Shown here: positions 1-7,317 of the stretch, piece by piece
Position numbering within the stretch: the stretch's first letter is position 1
Layout: every line of letters starts with the position of its first letter
Assembly (NCBI GenBank): GCA_047605765.1
Contig: JASGFB010000037.1
Location: forward strand, 1-37,011
Length of the DNA: 37,011 bases
Direction of reading: 5' to 3'
Source of the DNA: JBGVSA01 sp047605765
Lineage (GTDB): Bacteria > Pseudomonadota > Gammaproteobacteria > Burkholderiales > Rhodocyclaceae
The notes under the pieces: generated by a model
The model's database searches: none
Told to the model about the DNA's origin: nothing
What the model saw: the letters and a program-made list of their open reading frames with translations, nothing else
Program-made: the position numbers and the translations under genes

Positions 1-172
1 CCCCGATGATCGCGGCCACCCCGGCCCACCCCGCGGCCAGCGACAGCGCCCCCTTGCGCGAACGGCGTTTGCCGACGTGCCGGCCCCAGCGCCAGATCAG
101 TACGGCCAGGTACACGACCAGCACGGCAATCAGGCCGATGACTATTTCACGCACGCCCACGTCGACTCCCAC
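1..172 (-). CDS. Membrane-anchored protein of unknown function, N-terminal part only
   Basis: The frame reads leftwards from a GTG at 172 and runs off the window edge, giving about 57 residues. After a short lead (VGVDVGVRE) comes one hydrophobic segment (IVIGLIAVLVVYLAVLIW) followed by a basic stretch (RWGRHVGKRRSRK). That is the pattern of a single N-terminal membrane anchor with its following part in the cytoplasm. GAGGA lies five bases before the GTG at 172, and GGGAG lies five bases before a second in-frame GTG at 160, so either could be the start. It is divergent from the DUF218 gene. The family cannot be named from this fragment; a ZipA-like or other small anchored protein is possible but unsupported. 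Confidence 0.5.
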   Translation of the reverse strand, partial: MGVDVGVREIVIGLIAVLVVYLAVLIWRWGRHVGKRRSRKGALSLAAGWAGVAAIIG

Positions 173-303
173 AGAATTCCTCGGCGACAATCATGGCCAC
201 GCCATGACGGGTGCAACACGCACGGTTGCCCCGGCGCGATCATACTGCACAGCGACGCTGTGCCCATACCGACCGCGGTGCATTTGACTCATCGATCACA
301 CTC

Positions 304-1071
304 ATGCCCAGCCTGTTTGTCCTCAAGAAACTCCTGTCGGTCGCCCTGCTGCCCCCACTGATGCCCCTGTTGCTGCTGCTCGCCGGCCTGCTGCTGATGC
401 GCTGGCGAGCACGCCTGGGCACCGCCGTGGCATGGCTGGCGCTGCTCGTGCTGCTGTTCTTTTCGACCCCCGTCACGGTCGACCTGATCACCACACCGCT
501 GGAGCGCTTTCCGGTCGCCAGCGCCGCGCAGATCGCCCGCACCCAGGCCATCGTCATCCTGGCCGGCGGCAAGCGGGGTTATGCGCCCGAGTTTTCGGGG
601 TCGGCACCCAACCGCCTGACGCTCGAACGCCTGCGCTACGGCGCCCTGGTGGCCAGGCGCAGCGGCTTGCCGGTGCTGGTCAGCGGTGGCGCGCCGACCG
701 GCCAGAAGCCCGAATCGGTGCTGATGGCTGAATCCTTGCGCGACGATTTCCATATCCAGGTGAAATGGATCGAGCCCGATTCGCTGGACACCTACGACAA
801 CGCCCGCTATTCGGCGCGCATCCTCAAGCAGGCGGGCATCACGCGCGTCACGCTGGTGACGCACGCGGCCCACATGTGGCGCGCCGGCAATGAATTCACC
901 GCACAGGGCATCGAAGTGGTCGCGGCGCCGACGGCGTTCCTCACTGGCGGCGCCTATGGCGAAGAGTTCTTCCACTTCATCCCCAACATCACCAGTACCT
1001 ATTCCGGTTGGTACGCGGCGCACGAGTGGGTCGGCCTGTGGGCGCAGTGGTTGCGCCAGAAGCTGGACTGA
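304..1071 (+). CDS. YdcF/ElyC-like DUF218-domain membrane protein
   Basis: The 255-residue protein has two N-terminal hydrophobic segments (about residues 10-32 and 38-56). A DUF218 domain follows, with AIVILAGG (82-89), VSGG (126-129), the acidic DSLDTYDNARYS stretch (159-170) and VTHAAHM near 185-191. These are hallmarks of the YdcF/SanA/ElyC family, whose members act at the inner membrane and periplasm and are linked to cell-envelope biogenesis; the exact reaction is unresolved. I chose the ATG at 304, which begins MPSLFVLKKLL, rather than an upstream in-frame ATG at 211. The upstream extension is polar, arginine-rich and unlike the family. No strong ribosome-binding site precedes 304. It stands alone, convergent with the LysR gene. 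Confidence 0.8.
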   Translation: MPSLFVLKKLLSVALLPPLMPLLLLLAGLLLMRWRARLGTAVAWLALLVLLFFSTPVTVDLITTPLERFPVASAAQIARTQAIVILAGGKRGYAPEFSGSAPNRLTLERLRYGALVARRSGLPVLVSGGAPTGQKPESVLMAESLRDDFHIQVKWIEPDSLDTYDNARYSARILKQAGITRVTLVTHAAHMWRAGNEFTAQGIEVVAAPTAFLTGGAYGEEFFHFIPNITSTYSGWYAAHEWVGLWAQWLRQKLD

Positions 1072-1077
1072 ACAGCC

Positions 1078-2016
1078 TCACTCGGCCGGCATGCGGGGGA
1101 CGAAATCCGCCCCCGACTCGCGCACCAGTTCAATGAAAGCGCGCAGGCCCGGCGGCACGTGGCGCCGCCCGGGATAGTAGATGCACAGACCCGGATAGGC
1201 CGGCGTCCAGTCTTCCAGCACGCGGATCAGGCGGCCGGCGGTGATATCGTCCCGTACCTGCCATTCGGACATGTACGCCAGCCCCACACCGGCCAGGGCG
1301 GCATCACGGATCGAAGCCATGTCGTCGAGGGTGAGCATGCCGGGCACATCGACGGTGGCCGACTCGCCCCGGCGCGCGAATTCCCACCGATACAGCTTGC
1401 CGCTCGGCAGGCGCATGCGCACCGCGCGGTGCGCTGCCAGATCCGCCGGCACAAGCGGCCGCTGGCGCCCCTCGAAATAGGCGGGCGACCCCACCACCGC
1501 GAAACGCACATCGCTGCCGAAGGGCACGGCGATCATGTCCTGCGGCACCGATTCGGCCAGGCGGATGCCCGCGTCGAAGCCATCGGCCACGATGTCGATG
1601 AGGCGCCCGTCGGTGACGATGTCCACGTGCATGTCCGGGTAGCGGCGCAGGTATTCGAGTACGAAGGGCGTGAAAATGATGCGCAGCGCGCCGGCCGCGC
1701 AATTGATGCGCAAGGTGCCGCTGGGGCGCTGGCCATGCTGGCTGATCGCATCAGCAGCGTGACGCAGCTCCGACAGCGCGGGCGCAATCCGCGCCACGAA
1801 CTGCTCGCCCGCTTCGGTGAGGGCCACGCTGCGCGTGGTGCGATTGAACAGGCGCACGCCGAGGCGGGCTTCGATGGCGGCAATGTTGCTGGACAGCGCC
1901 GAGCTGGAGATGTCCAGCTCGGTCGCCGCCGCACGAAAGCTGCGGTGCCGGGCGACGGCCAGCACAGCTTCGTATTCGAGGAGTCCGGATGCGCGCATTA
2001 TCCTGTCAGGCCGCAT
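1078..2016 (-). CDS. LysR-family transcriptional regulator
   Basis: The protein has 312 residues with the usual LysR layout. A winged helix-turn-helix occupies about residues 12-70, including the helix AATELDISSSALSSNIAAIE and the wing LFNRTTRSVALTEAG. A two-lobed substrate-binding domain covers about 100-300. I start it at 2016 (MRPDRIM); an ATG at 1998 is an alternative. The open frame reaches back to 2097, but that extension would overlap the start of the divergent aldehyde dehydrogenase. Divergent transcription across about 80 bases makes regulation of that dehydrogenase, and autoregulation, the likely role. The inducer cannot be deduced. The C-terminal domain resembles the CrgA/AaeR-like group often found beside oxidoreductases; that grouping is an impression. 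Confidence 0.88.
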   Translation of the reverse strand: MRPDRIMRASGLLEYEAVLAVARHRSFRAAATELDISSSALSSNIAAIEARLGVRLFNRTTRSVALTEAGEQFVARIAPALSELRHAADAISQHGQRPSGTLRINCAAGALRIIFTPFVLEYLRRYPDMHVDIVTDGRLIDIVADGFDAGIRLAESVPQDMIAVPFGSDVRFAVVGSPAYFEGRQRPLVPADLAAHRAVRMRLPSGKLYRWEFARRGESATVDVPGMLTLDDMASIRDAALAGVGLAYMSEWQVRDDITAGRLIRVLEDWTPAYPGLCIYYPGRRHVPPGLRAFIELVRESGADFVPRMPAE

Positions 2017-2095
2017 AACACATCCGGATTTATACACTTTATCCGCACAATAGGCCGCCCTAAACTGGCCTCGTCGATTTTCGCGAGGAAGCGCC
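2017..2095. promoter_or_regulatory. LysR / aldehyde dehydrogenase divergent control region
   Basis: This 79-base gap between divergent genes is AT-richer than its flanks. It holds the palindrome ATCCGGAT (2022-2029), a TATACA sequence (2031-2036), and the paired pieces TTATCCGCAC (2039-2048) and GCATAACACA (2013-2022), which are roughly inverted relative to each other. LysR proteins typically bind imperfect dyads of this sort between themselves and their target. The precise boxes are not certain. GAGGA lies six bases before the dehydrogenase ATG. Confidence 0.4.
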
Positions 2096-3514
2096 ATGCG
2101 GCGGATAGAACACCATTACATCGACGGCGCCTTCGTGCCGTCCCACGGCCAGGACGAGGCCGATCTGATCAATCCGGCCACGGAAGAAGTCATCGGCGCG
2201 GTGCGCCTGGGTGATGCCGACGACGCCGAGCGCGCCGTCGCCGCTGCATACCGCGCACAAGCGACGTTCGGGCAATCGGGCAAAGAAGAGCGGCTCGCCC
2301 TGCTGGCGCGCCTGCATGCGGCAGTGGCGCTGCGCGAAGCAGACATGCTGGCCGCCATGATCGAGGAATACGGCGCGCCGGCCAGCCGTGCGCCGTGGAT
2401 GGTGCGCCACGCCATTGACGCCTTCCAGCACGCAGCAGCGGCGCTGGCCGACTATCCGCTGACGCGCAGCATCGGCCAGGCCCGGGTCGACATGACGCCG
2501 GTGGGCGTGTCTGCGCTCATCACCCCCTGGAACAGCAATGCCGGCTTCATCTGCAACAAGCTCGCCAGCGCCATCGCCGCCGGCTGCACCACGGTCATCA
2601 AACCCAGCGAGATGAGCGCCCTGCAGACCCGGGTGGTGGTCGAAGCGCTGCATGCCGCTCAGGTCCCGGCCGGGCTGTTCAATGTGGTCAATGGCCGGGG
2701 TGACGTGGTCGGCACGGAGTTCGTTCGCCATCCTCATGTCGCCAAGGTGTCGTTCACTGGTTCGACGGCGGTCGGCAAAGGCATCCTGCGCACCGCAGCC
2801 GAGTCCATCAAGCGCGTGACACTCGAACTGGGCGGCAAATCGCCGGTGCTGATCCTGGACGACGCCGAACTCGCACCGGCGATCACACTGGCCGTCGAGG
2901 CGGGCTTTCAGAACAGCGGTCAGGCGTGCATCGCGGGCTCGCGCATTCTGCTGCCCCGCTCGCGCCTGGACGCCGCGATCCCGCTGCTGCGCGACGCCGT
3001 GGCGCGGCATGTGGTTGGCGATCCGCACGACCCGGCCACGCGCATCGGCCCGATGGTCAGCCAGCGGCAATGGGCGCGCGTGCAGGACTACATCCGCCTG
3101 GGCATGGAGGAAGGCGCGCGCATCGTCAGCGGCGGCCTCGGCCGGCCGGCGCAGCTGACACGGGGGTATTTTGTCCAACCGACGGTGTTCGTCGACGTGC
3201 GCAACGACATGCGCATCGCGCGCGAGGAGATCTTCGGACCGGTCCTGTCGGTGATCGCGTACGACGACGACGAACAAGCCATCGCCCTCGCCAACGACAC
3301 CGACTATGGCCTGCAAGCCTACGTGATCACGCCCGATGCGGCCCGCGCCCGACGCCTGGCGGCGCGGCTGCAGGCCGGGCGCGTGTTGATCAACGGCCTG
3401 TCACACGAGCCGATGGCGCCCTTCGGCGGCGTCAAGCAATCCGGCATCGGCCGGGAATTCGGCGTCTTCGGTCTGGAAGCGTATCTCGAACCGAAAACCG
3501 TGCTGGGCGCCTGA
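2096..3514 (+). CDS. NAD(P)-dependent aldehyde dehydrogenase
   Basis: This is a full-length 472-residue ALDH-superfamily protein that oxidises an aldehyde to the acid in the cytoplasm. Visible residues are the PWN motif with N146, the cofactor lysine K169 (VIKPSE), the nucleotide-binding FTGSTAVG (220-227), the general base E244 (LELGGKSP), the catalytic cysteine C278 (GQACIAGSR) and EEIFGPV (377-383). All key residues are intact. The start ATG at 2096 has GAGGA six bases upstream. It is divergent from the LysR regulator, which probably controls it. The substrate cannot be read from sequence. Confidence 0.9.
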   Translation: MRRIEHHYIDGAFVPSHGQDEADLINPATEEVIGAVRLGDADDAERAVAAAYRAQATFGQSGKEERLALLARLHAAVALREADMLAAMIEEYGAPASRAPWMVRHAIDAFQHAAAALADYPLTRSIGQARVDMTPVGVSALITPWNSNAGFICNKLASAIAAGCTTVIKPSEMSALQTRVVVEALHAAQVPAGLFNVVNGRGDVVGTEFVRHPHVAKVSFTGSTAVGKGILRTAAESIKRVTLELGGKSPVLILDDAELAPAITLAVEAGFQNSGQACIAGSRILLPRSRLDAAIPLLRDAVARHVVGDPHDPATRIGPMVSQRQWARVQDYIRLGMEEGARIVSGGLGRPAQLTRGYFVQPTVFVDVRNDMRIAREEIFGPVLSVIAYDDDEQAIALANDTDYGLQAYVITPDAARARRLAARLQAGRVLINGLSHEPMAPFGGVKQSGIGREFGVFGLEAYLEPKTVLGA

Positions 3515-3522
3515 GCCCAGGC

Positions 3523-4920
3523 TCAGGCGACGGCGTCCGGCTGCACCAGGGTGACGGCGCGCTGGGCGCGCACGCGGCGATGGGCGCGGCGTGCATGCTT
3601 GACCCAACCCAGCCAGCGCCACCGCGCATACATCATGATGCCGCGCGTCCATTCGTCGGCGGCGAAGGCCAGCCACACGCCCGGCAGGCCCCACGCCCAA
3701 TGAACGCCGAGCAGCCAGGCCAGGCCGACCGCCACCAGATACATAGAGAAGACGCCGCAGGCCACCGGGAAGCGCGCGTCACCCGTGGCGCGCAGACCAT
3801 TGATGACCACCAGATTGAAGGTCCGGCCCGGTTCCAGCAGGACTACGATCCACAGCAGGCGCGCGCCCATGTCGATGATCTGCGGGTCATGGGTGAAGAA
3901 ACCCATGACCGCGCGCCCCATCAGGGCCACGGCCAGGGCAAAGCACACCGCCACCGCCAGCCCGATGCGAAGCGCCTTGCGCACCAGCCGATCGGCATCG
4001 CCCAACTGGCCGGCGCCGATCTGGTGACCGACCACGATCTCGGTGCCGAAGCCGATCGCCAGGCTCGACAACAGGATGAAGTAGGTAATCTGCAGCATGT
4101 AGGTGTGCGTGGCGAGCGATGCGGCGCCCATGCCGGCCACGAACGACAGAATGATGGTGAAGCTGGTGCGATAGGCGATCTGTTCGCCCGCCCCGGGCAG
4201 GCCGATATGCAGGATCTCGCCCATGGCGTCACGGCGCACACGCCACCAGTCAGCCAGGCGCGGCACGATGCCCAGGCGCTTGCGCCACAGCCACACGTAC
4301 AGCGCCAGGGCAGCCAGGCGCGACGCCAGGAAGGCGATGCCGATTCCGATCAGGCCCATCTTCGGCACGCCAAGCCAGCCGAAGATCAACGGCAGGCCGA
4401 GGCTGAGCGCCACCGCATGCATGCACAGCATCAGGCGCATGGTGTCGCGCGTGAAGGTATAGGCGCGCAGCACCGAGGCCATGGTGGTGTTGAGCGCTTC
4501 GAAGGCCAGCATGGCCCCCAGGATCACCAGATAGGGCTGGGCCTGGGGCAACAATTCGGCCGGGGTTTCCATCAGATCGAGCAACGGCGCCGCACCGGCG
4601 GCCACCAGCACGGCGGCGATCAGGCCCATCCAGGTGGCGGCGGCCAGGCTGGCGCGCGAGATCCGCTCGGCCCCGTGGCCGTCGCGGCCACCCAGATACT
4701 GCGTGATGACCACACTGGCCCCGACGCCCACCAGGCGGAACACGATCATGAAGAACATCATGATCTGGTTGGAGATACCGAAAGCGGCAGCGGTGGCGTC
4801 CGAGATGTGCGAGGTAAGCCAGATGAACAGCAGACCGACCGATGCGTGCATCAGGTGTTCGGACAGGATCGGCCACGTGATCTGGAACAGGCGTGGGCGC
4901 GATGATGCGGGGGGCGTCAT
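3523..4920 (-). CDS. MATE-family multidrug/toxin efflux transporter
   Basis: The protein has 465 residues and about twelve hydrophobic segments arranged as two homologous halves (roughly 10-230 and 240-450). It begins with the typical RLFQITWPILSEHLMHA stretch in helix 1. The second half opens with the counterpart EILHIGLPGAGEQIAYR. This is the layout of MATE (multi antimicrobial extrusion) proteins, which export cationic drugs and metabolites in exchange for Na+ or H+ at the inner membrane. The C-terminal tail is strongly basic (about 430-455), probably cytoplasmic. The start at 4920 lacks a strong Shine-Dalgarno. It is a single gene, divergent from the FKBP gene and convergent with the aldehyde dehydrogenase eight bases away. 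The substrate is unknown. Confidence 0.88.
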   Translation of the reverse strand: MTPPASSRPRLFQITWPILSEHLMHASVGLLFIWLTSHISDATAAAFGISNQIMMFFMIVFRLVGVGASVVITQYLGGRDGHGAERISRASLAAATWMGLIAAVLVAAGAAPLLDLMETPAELLPQAQPYLVILGAMLAFEALNTTMASVLRAYTFTRDTMRLMLCMHAVALSLGLPLIFGWLGVPKMGLIGIGIAFLASRLAALALYVWLWRKRLGIVPRLADWWRVRRDAMGEILHIGLPGAGEQIAYRTSFTIILSFVAGMGAASLATHTYMLQITYFILLSSLAIGFGTEIVVGHQIGAGQLGDADRLVRKALRIGLAVAVCFALAVALMGRAVMGFFTHDPQIIDMGARLLWIVVLLEPGRTFNLVVINGLRATGDARFPVACGVFSMYLVAVGLAWLLGVHWAWGLPGVWLAFAADEWTRGIMMYARWRWLGWVKHARRAHRRVRAQRAVTLVQPDAVA

Positions 4921-5076
4921 GGACGGGTACTGCGGGTGGGGAAGCCCGTCATTATTGCGCCAATATGTCGGAATATTTGCTGTGGTTTGTTACAACTTGA
5001 GCCAGCGCAAAGCTTGCTGGAGGGCGGATTCGGCGGCCCTCGCCTCCGCAAAATCCCGTATCCTTGCCGCGCCCGT

Positions 5077-5123
5077 AACCCTGCGCGCCGGGGCATGCTC
5101 GGCGTGCCCCGGCGCGAAGGGTT
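5077..5123 (+). other. Very strong stem-loop in the leader of the FKBP gene
   Basis: AACCCTGCGCGCCGGGGCA (5077-5095) and TGCCCCGGCGCGAAGGGTT (5105-5123) form a 19-base stem with one mismatch and a nine-base loop. It sits 32 bases before the FKBP ATG, between two divergently oriented genes, so it cannot be terminating a neighbouring gene. A weak -10-like TATCCT at 5059-5064 would start the transcript only a few bases before the stem. It may be an mRNA-stabilising 5' stem, a regulatory leader or a small repeat element. Confidence 0.7.
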
Positions 5124-5155
5124 CTTATCGCATGCTTCTTCGTACAAGGACCAAC

Positions 5156-5872
5156 ATGAAAACCCTGATCGCCGCGCTTGCCTTGGCGCTAGCCGTTCCG
5201 GCAGCCGTGGCCGCCGACATGACCGAAGACCAGAAGACGCTGTACGCCATCGGCCTGGTAATGGGTCAGCAAACCGCTCCGTTCAACTTCACGCCGGCCG
5301 AAATGGAAATCGTGAAGAAGGGCCTATCCGACTCCGTGCCCGGCGGCAAGCCGGCCGTGAGCCTGGAAACCTACGGCCCCAAGATCCAGCAATTGCTGCA
5401 ACAACGCCGCCAGGCCGCTGGCGAGAAGGCCGCCGCCGAAGGCAAGGCCGTGGTCGACAAGGCCGCCAAGGAAAAGGGCGCCACCAAGACCACGTCGGGC
5501 GCGGTGTACCAGTCGCTCAAGGACGGCTCGGGCGCCACGCCCAAGGCCACCGATATCGTCAAGGTGAACTACCGCGGCACGCTGACCGACGGCACCGAAT
5601 TCGACAGCTCGTACAAGCGCAACGAGCCGGCCGAATTCCCGCTCAACGGCGTCATCAAGTGCTGGACCGAAGGCCTGCAAAAGATGAAGGTCGGCGGCAA
5701 GGCCAAGCTGACCTGCCCGGCCCCGCTGGCGTATGGCGAACAAAGCCCGAGCCCGGCCATTCCGCCGAACTCGACGCTGATCTTTGAAGTGGAACTGCTG
5801 TCGGCCACCGCCGCCCCGGCTCCGGCCGCTGCCCCGGCAGCGCCGGCCCAGAAGGCCCCGGCCAAGAAGTAA
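5156..5872 (+). CDS. Secreted FKBP-type peptidyl-prolyl cis-trans isomerase (Mip/FkpA-like)
   Basis: The 238-residue precursor starts with a clean Sec signal (MKTLIAALALALAVPAAVAA, cleavage near 20). Next is an N-terminal alpha-helical FKBP_N region (about 21-110) of the kind that dimerises Mip/FkpA proteins. The FKBP domain (about 113-215) contains VKVNYRGTLTDGTEFDSS (135-152), the pocket piece GVIKCWTEGL (165-174) and LAYGE (191-195). The tail is low-complexity Ala/Pro/Lys (about 217-238). It should catalyse proline isomerisation and chaperone folding in the periplasm. AAGGA lies six bases before the ATG at 5156. It is monocistronic, bounded by the terminator at 5895-5922. Confidence 0.9.
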   Translation: MKTLIAALALALAVPAAVAADMTEDQKTLYAIGLVMGQQTAPFNFTPAEMEIVKKGLSDSVPGGKPAVSLETYGPKIQQLLQQRRQAAGEKAAAEGKAVVDKAAKEKGATKTTSGAVYQSLKDGSGATPKATDIVKVNYRGTLTDGTEFDSSYKRNEPAEFPLNGVIKCWTEGLQKMKVGGKAKLTCPAPLAYGEQSPSPAIPPNSTLIFEVELLSATAAPAPAAAPAAPAQKAPAKK

Positions 5873-5894
5873 GCGCCATTCATCTGGCATCCAG

Positions 5895-5922
5895 CAACGG
5901 GCGGCCCACGGGCCGCCCGTTG
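5895..5922 (+). terminator. Rho-independent-type terminator after the FKBP gene
   Basis: CAACGGGCGGCCC (5895-5907) is perfectly complementary to GGGCCGCCCGTTG (5910-5922). The hairpin lies 22 bases past the stop codon, with a short T-rich run (TCGTTT) after it. Confidence 0.75.
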
Positions 5923-6138
5923 TCGTTTACGGCCCGCCATCCCCCAAACAGTGCGCCGAGAACGCAAATGGTGCGAATCGGCAAAAACACAACGTTCGCA
6001 ATCTGTGAATGCGGATATATGGAATAAGCCATTACACAAGACGCCATTTCTATGTACAAAGCGCACCGCTGTTGCCGTGCGCCCACATGACGTTGACTTT
6101 GTCGCCGATCTGATTGCAAGCCGCGTTAACCGTGGGGT

Positions 6139-6167
6139 TTGTATGACAGTGTGGTGACAAATATATT
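6139..6167 (+). promoter_or_regulatory. Sigma-70-type promoter for the Tsx-like gene
   Basis: TTGTAT (6139-6144) and TATATT (6162-6167) are separated by exactly 17 bases, giving 4/6 and 5/6 matches to the -35 and -10 consensus. Transcription would begin near 6174, leaving a leader of roughly 155 bases before the ATG at 6331. Confidence 0.5.
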
Positions 6168-6283
6168 TCCGTAAGCTGCCTGCACCGCCCTGGCGCATTC
6201 CGGTTTACATATCTTTCATATCGCCTAAGCCATACAGACCCCTTCCTAGAATCGCCTCGCTGCTGACCGATTTCACGCGAGAT

Positions 6284-6301
6284 CCGCACAGCGGGTTTTT
6301 T
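6284..6301 (+). other. Small terminator-like hairpin in the tsx leader
   Basis: CCGC (6284-6287) and GCGG (6291-6294) form a four-base-pair stem followed by G and six T (6296-6301), 29 bases before the start codon. The stem is short, so any attenuation would be weak. Confidence 0.25.
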
Positions 6302-6330
6302 CAACAGAGACTTATCTAGAGGGGTTAGTC

Positions 6331-7164
6331 ATGAAGGCAAAAGTTACGCTGGGCCTCGCCGCAGCTTTGACCGTCGCATCGACCGCCACGTTTGCGGCCG
6401 ACTGGAGCGACACTTCCATCAGCTATCGCTATGGCGACAAGTTCAGCGAGCCGGGCATCGACAAGGATGTCGCCAAGGACATCGTCACGCTGACGCACGC
6501 CGACGGCTTCAAGTACGGCAGCAACTTCTTCAATGTCGACGTGCTGATTTCGGACCACAACGATCCGCAGGCCGACGGTAGCAGCGGCGCCCAGGAAATC
6601 TACCTGGTGTATGCCAACCAGCTGCACCTGTCCAAGGTCACGGGCAAGGAGTTCAAGTACGGCCCGATCTCCGACTTTGCCTGGAGCACCGGCTTCGACC
6701 TGAGCAGCAAGAACACCGCGTTCGCGCCCAAGGTCCGCAAGTTCATCACCGGCCCGGTGGTCAAGTTCGGCTTCCCGATCGGCTGGGCCGACGTGGGCCT
6801 GATGTACTACAAGGAAAAGAACCACAACGGTATCGTCGGCAAGAACGTCGACTTCGACTCCACCTACCGCATCGCCGCGTCGTGGGGCCTCAAGTTCAAC
6901 GCCGGCCCGGTGCCGCTGGAACTGAACGGCTTCTTCAACTACACCGGTGCCAAGGGTAAGGACGGTTTCGGCGCTGACACCAAGCCGGAAACCTGGACCG
7001 ACATCTTCCTGATGGTCGACGCCGGCCAGATGCTGGGCATGGGCGCGCACAAGGTGCTCGTCGGCCCCGGCTACGAGTACGTCAAGAACAAGTTCGGCAA
7101 CGGCAGCTCGACGCCGGGCTCCAAGACCAGCACCGGCATGGTCAAGGCCGAATGGCACTTCTGA
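6331..7164 (+). CDS. Tsx-like nucleoside-specific outer-membrane channel
   Basis: The 277-residue precursor has a signal peptide (MKAKVTLGLAAALTVASTATFA, cleavage before ADWS). The rest is a beta-barrel with alternating aromatic and polar strands and a C-terminal phenylalanine (EWHF). Features typical of the Tsx/OmpK family include the start DWSDTSISYRYGDKFSEPG, the segment YGSNFFNVDVL, and the repeated KFGFPIGW and LMYYKEKN strands. The family forms outer-membrane channels for nucleosides and related solutes. AGAGGGG precedes the ATG at 6331 by six bases. It is a single gene between its own promoter and a strong terminator. Actual substrate specificity here is inferred from the family only. 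Confidence 0.85.
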   Translation: MKAKVTLGLAAALTVASTATFAADWSDTSISYRYGDKFSEPGIDKDVAKDIVTLTHADGFKYGSNFFNVDVLISDHNDPQADGSSGAQEIYLVYANQLHLSKVTGKEFKYGPISDFAWSTGFDLSSKNTAFAPKVRKFITGPVVKFGFPIGWADVGLMYYKEKNHNGIVGKNVDFDSTYRIAASWGLKFNAGPVPLELNGFFNYTGAKGKDGFGADTKPETWTDIFLMVDAGQMLGMGAHKVLVGPGYEYVKNKFGNGSSTPGSKTSTGMVKAEWHF

Positions 7165-7186
7165 TACCGGCCTGATCCGGCATCGG

Positions 7187-7218
7187 CAAAACGGGGCGCT
7201 CGGGGGCGCCCCGTTTTG
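7187..7218 (+). terminator. Terminator after the Tsx-like gene
   Basis: CAAAACGGGGCGC (7187-7199) pairs perfectly with GCGCCCCGTTTTG (7206-7218) around a six-base loop. The T-tract (TTTT at 7214-7217) lies inside the 3' arm, with CTTTG beyond. It begins 23 bases after the tsx stop and separates this gene from the urease operon. Confidence 0.85.
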
Positions 7219-7223
7219 CTTTG

Positions 7224-7241
7224 TGGGGCACGCTCTTGCGA
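7224..7241 (+). promoter_or_regulatory. Possible sigma-54 (-24/-12) promoter upstream of ureD
   Basis: The stretch holds GGCACG and CTTGC, the two halves of a sigma-54 promoter, with an invariant-type GG (7226-7227) and GC (7238-7239) separated by ten bases. The surrounding GGCACG is shifted by one base from the ideal spacing, so the match is imperfect. Transcription would start near 7250, about 65 bases before ureD. A weaker sigma-70 alternative is TTGCGA (7236-7241) with TATGCA (7260-7265). Confidence 0.3.
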
Positions 7242-7317
7242 TTTTGCATAAGAGGGTCATATGCACGGCGCAGCGCGGTGCGCGGTATGATCCATCGGCC
7301 GAAAATTCCGACGTGCC

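Larger units (their letters stand above)
5923..6330. other. AT-richer intergenic region with the tsx promoter and leader
   Basis: About 400 bases without a gene, clearly poorer in GC than the flanks, as is common for promoter DNA in GC-rich genomes. The first 190 bases show only a small inverted repeat (GCGCAC 6061-6066 / GTGCGC 6077-6082). A good sigma-70 promoter lies at 6139-6167. The remaining 160 bases form a leader ending in a small hairpin with a T-run (6284-6301) and the ribosome-binding site. No conserved small RNA is recognised. Confidence 0.5.

Noticed and set aside
2926..4905. A 659-codon plus-strand frame spanning the end of the aldehyde dehydrogenase and the MATE gene.
   Set aside because: It overlaps two well-supported genes in other frames and has His/Gln/Arg-rich composition without a domain.
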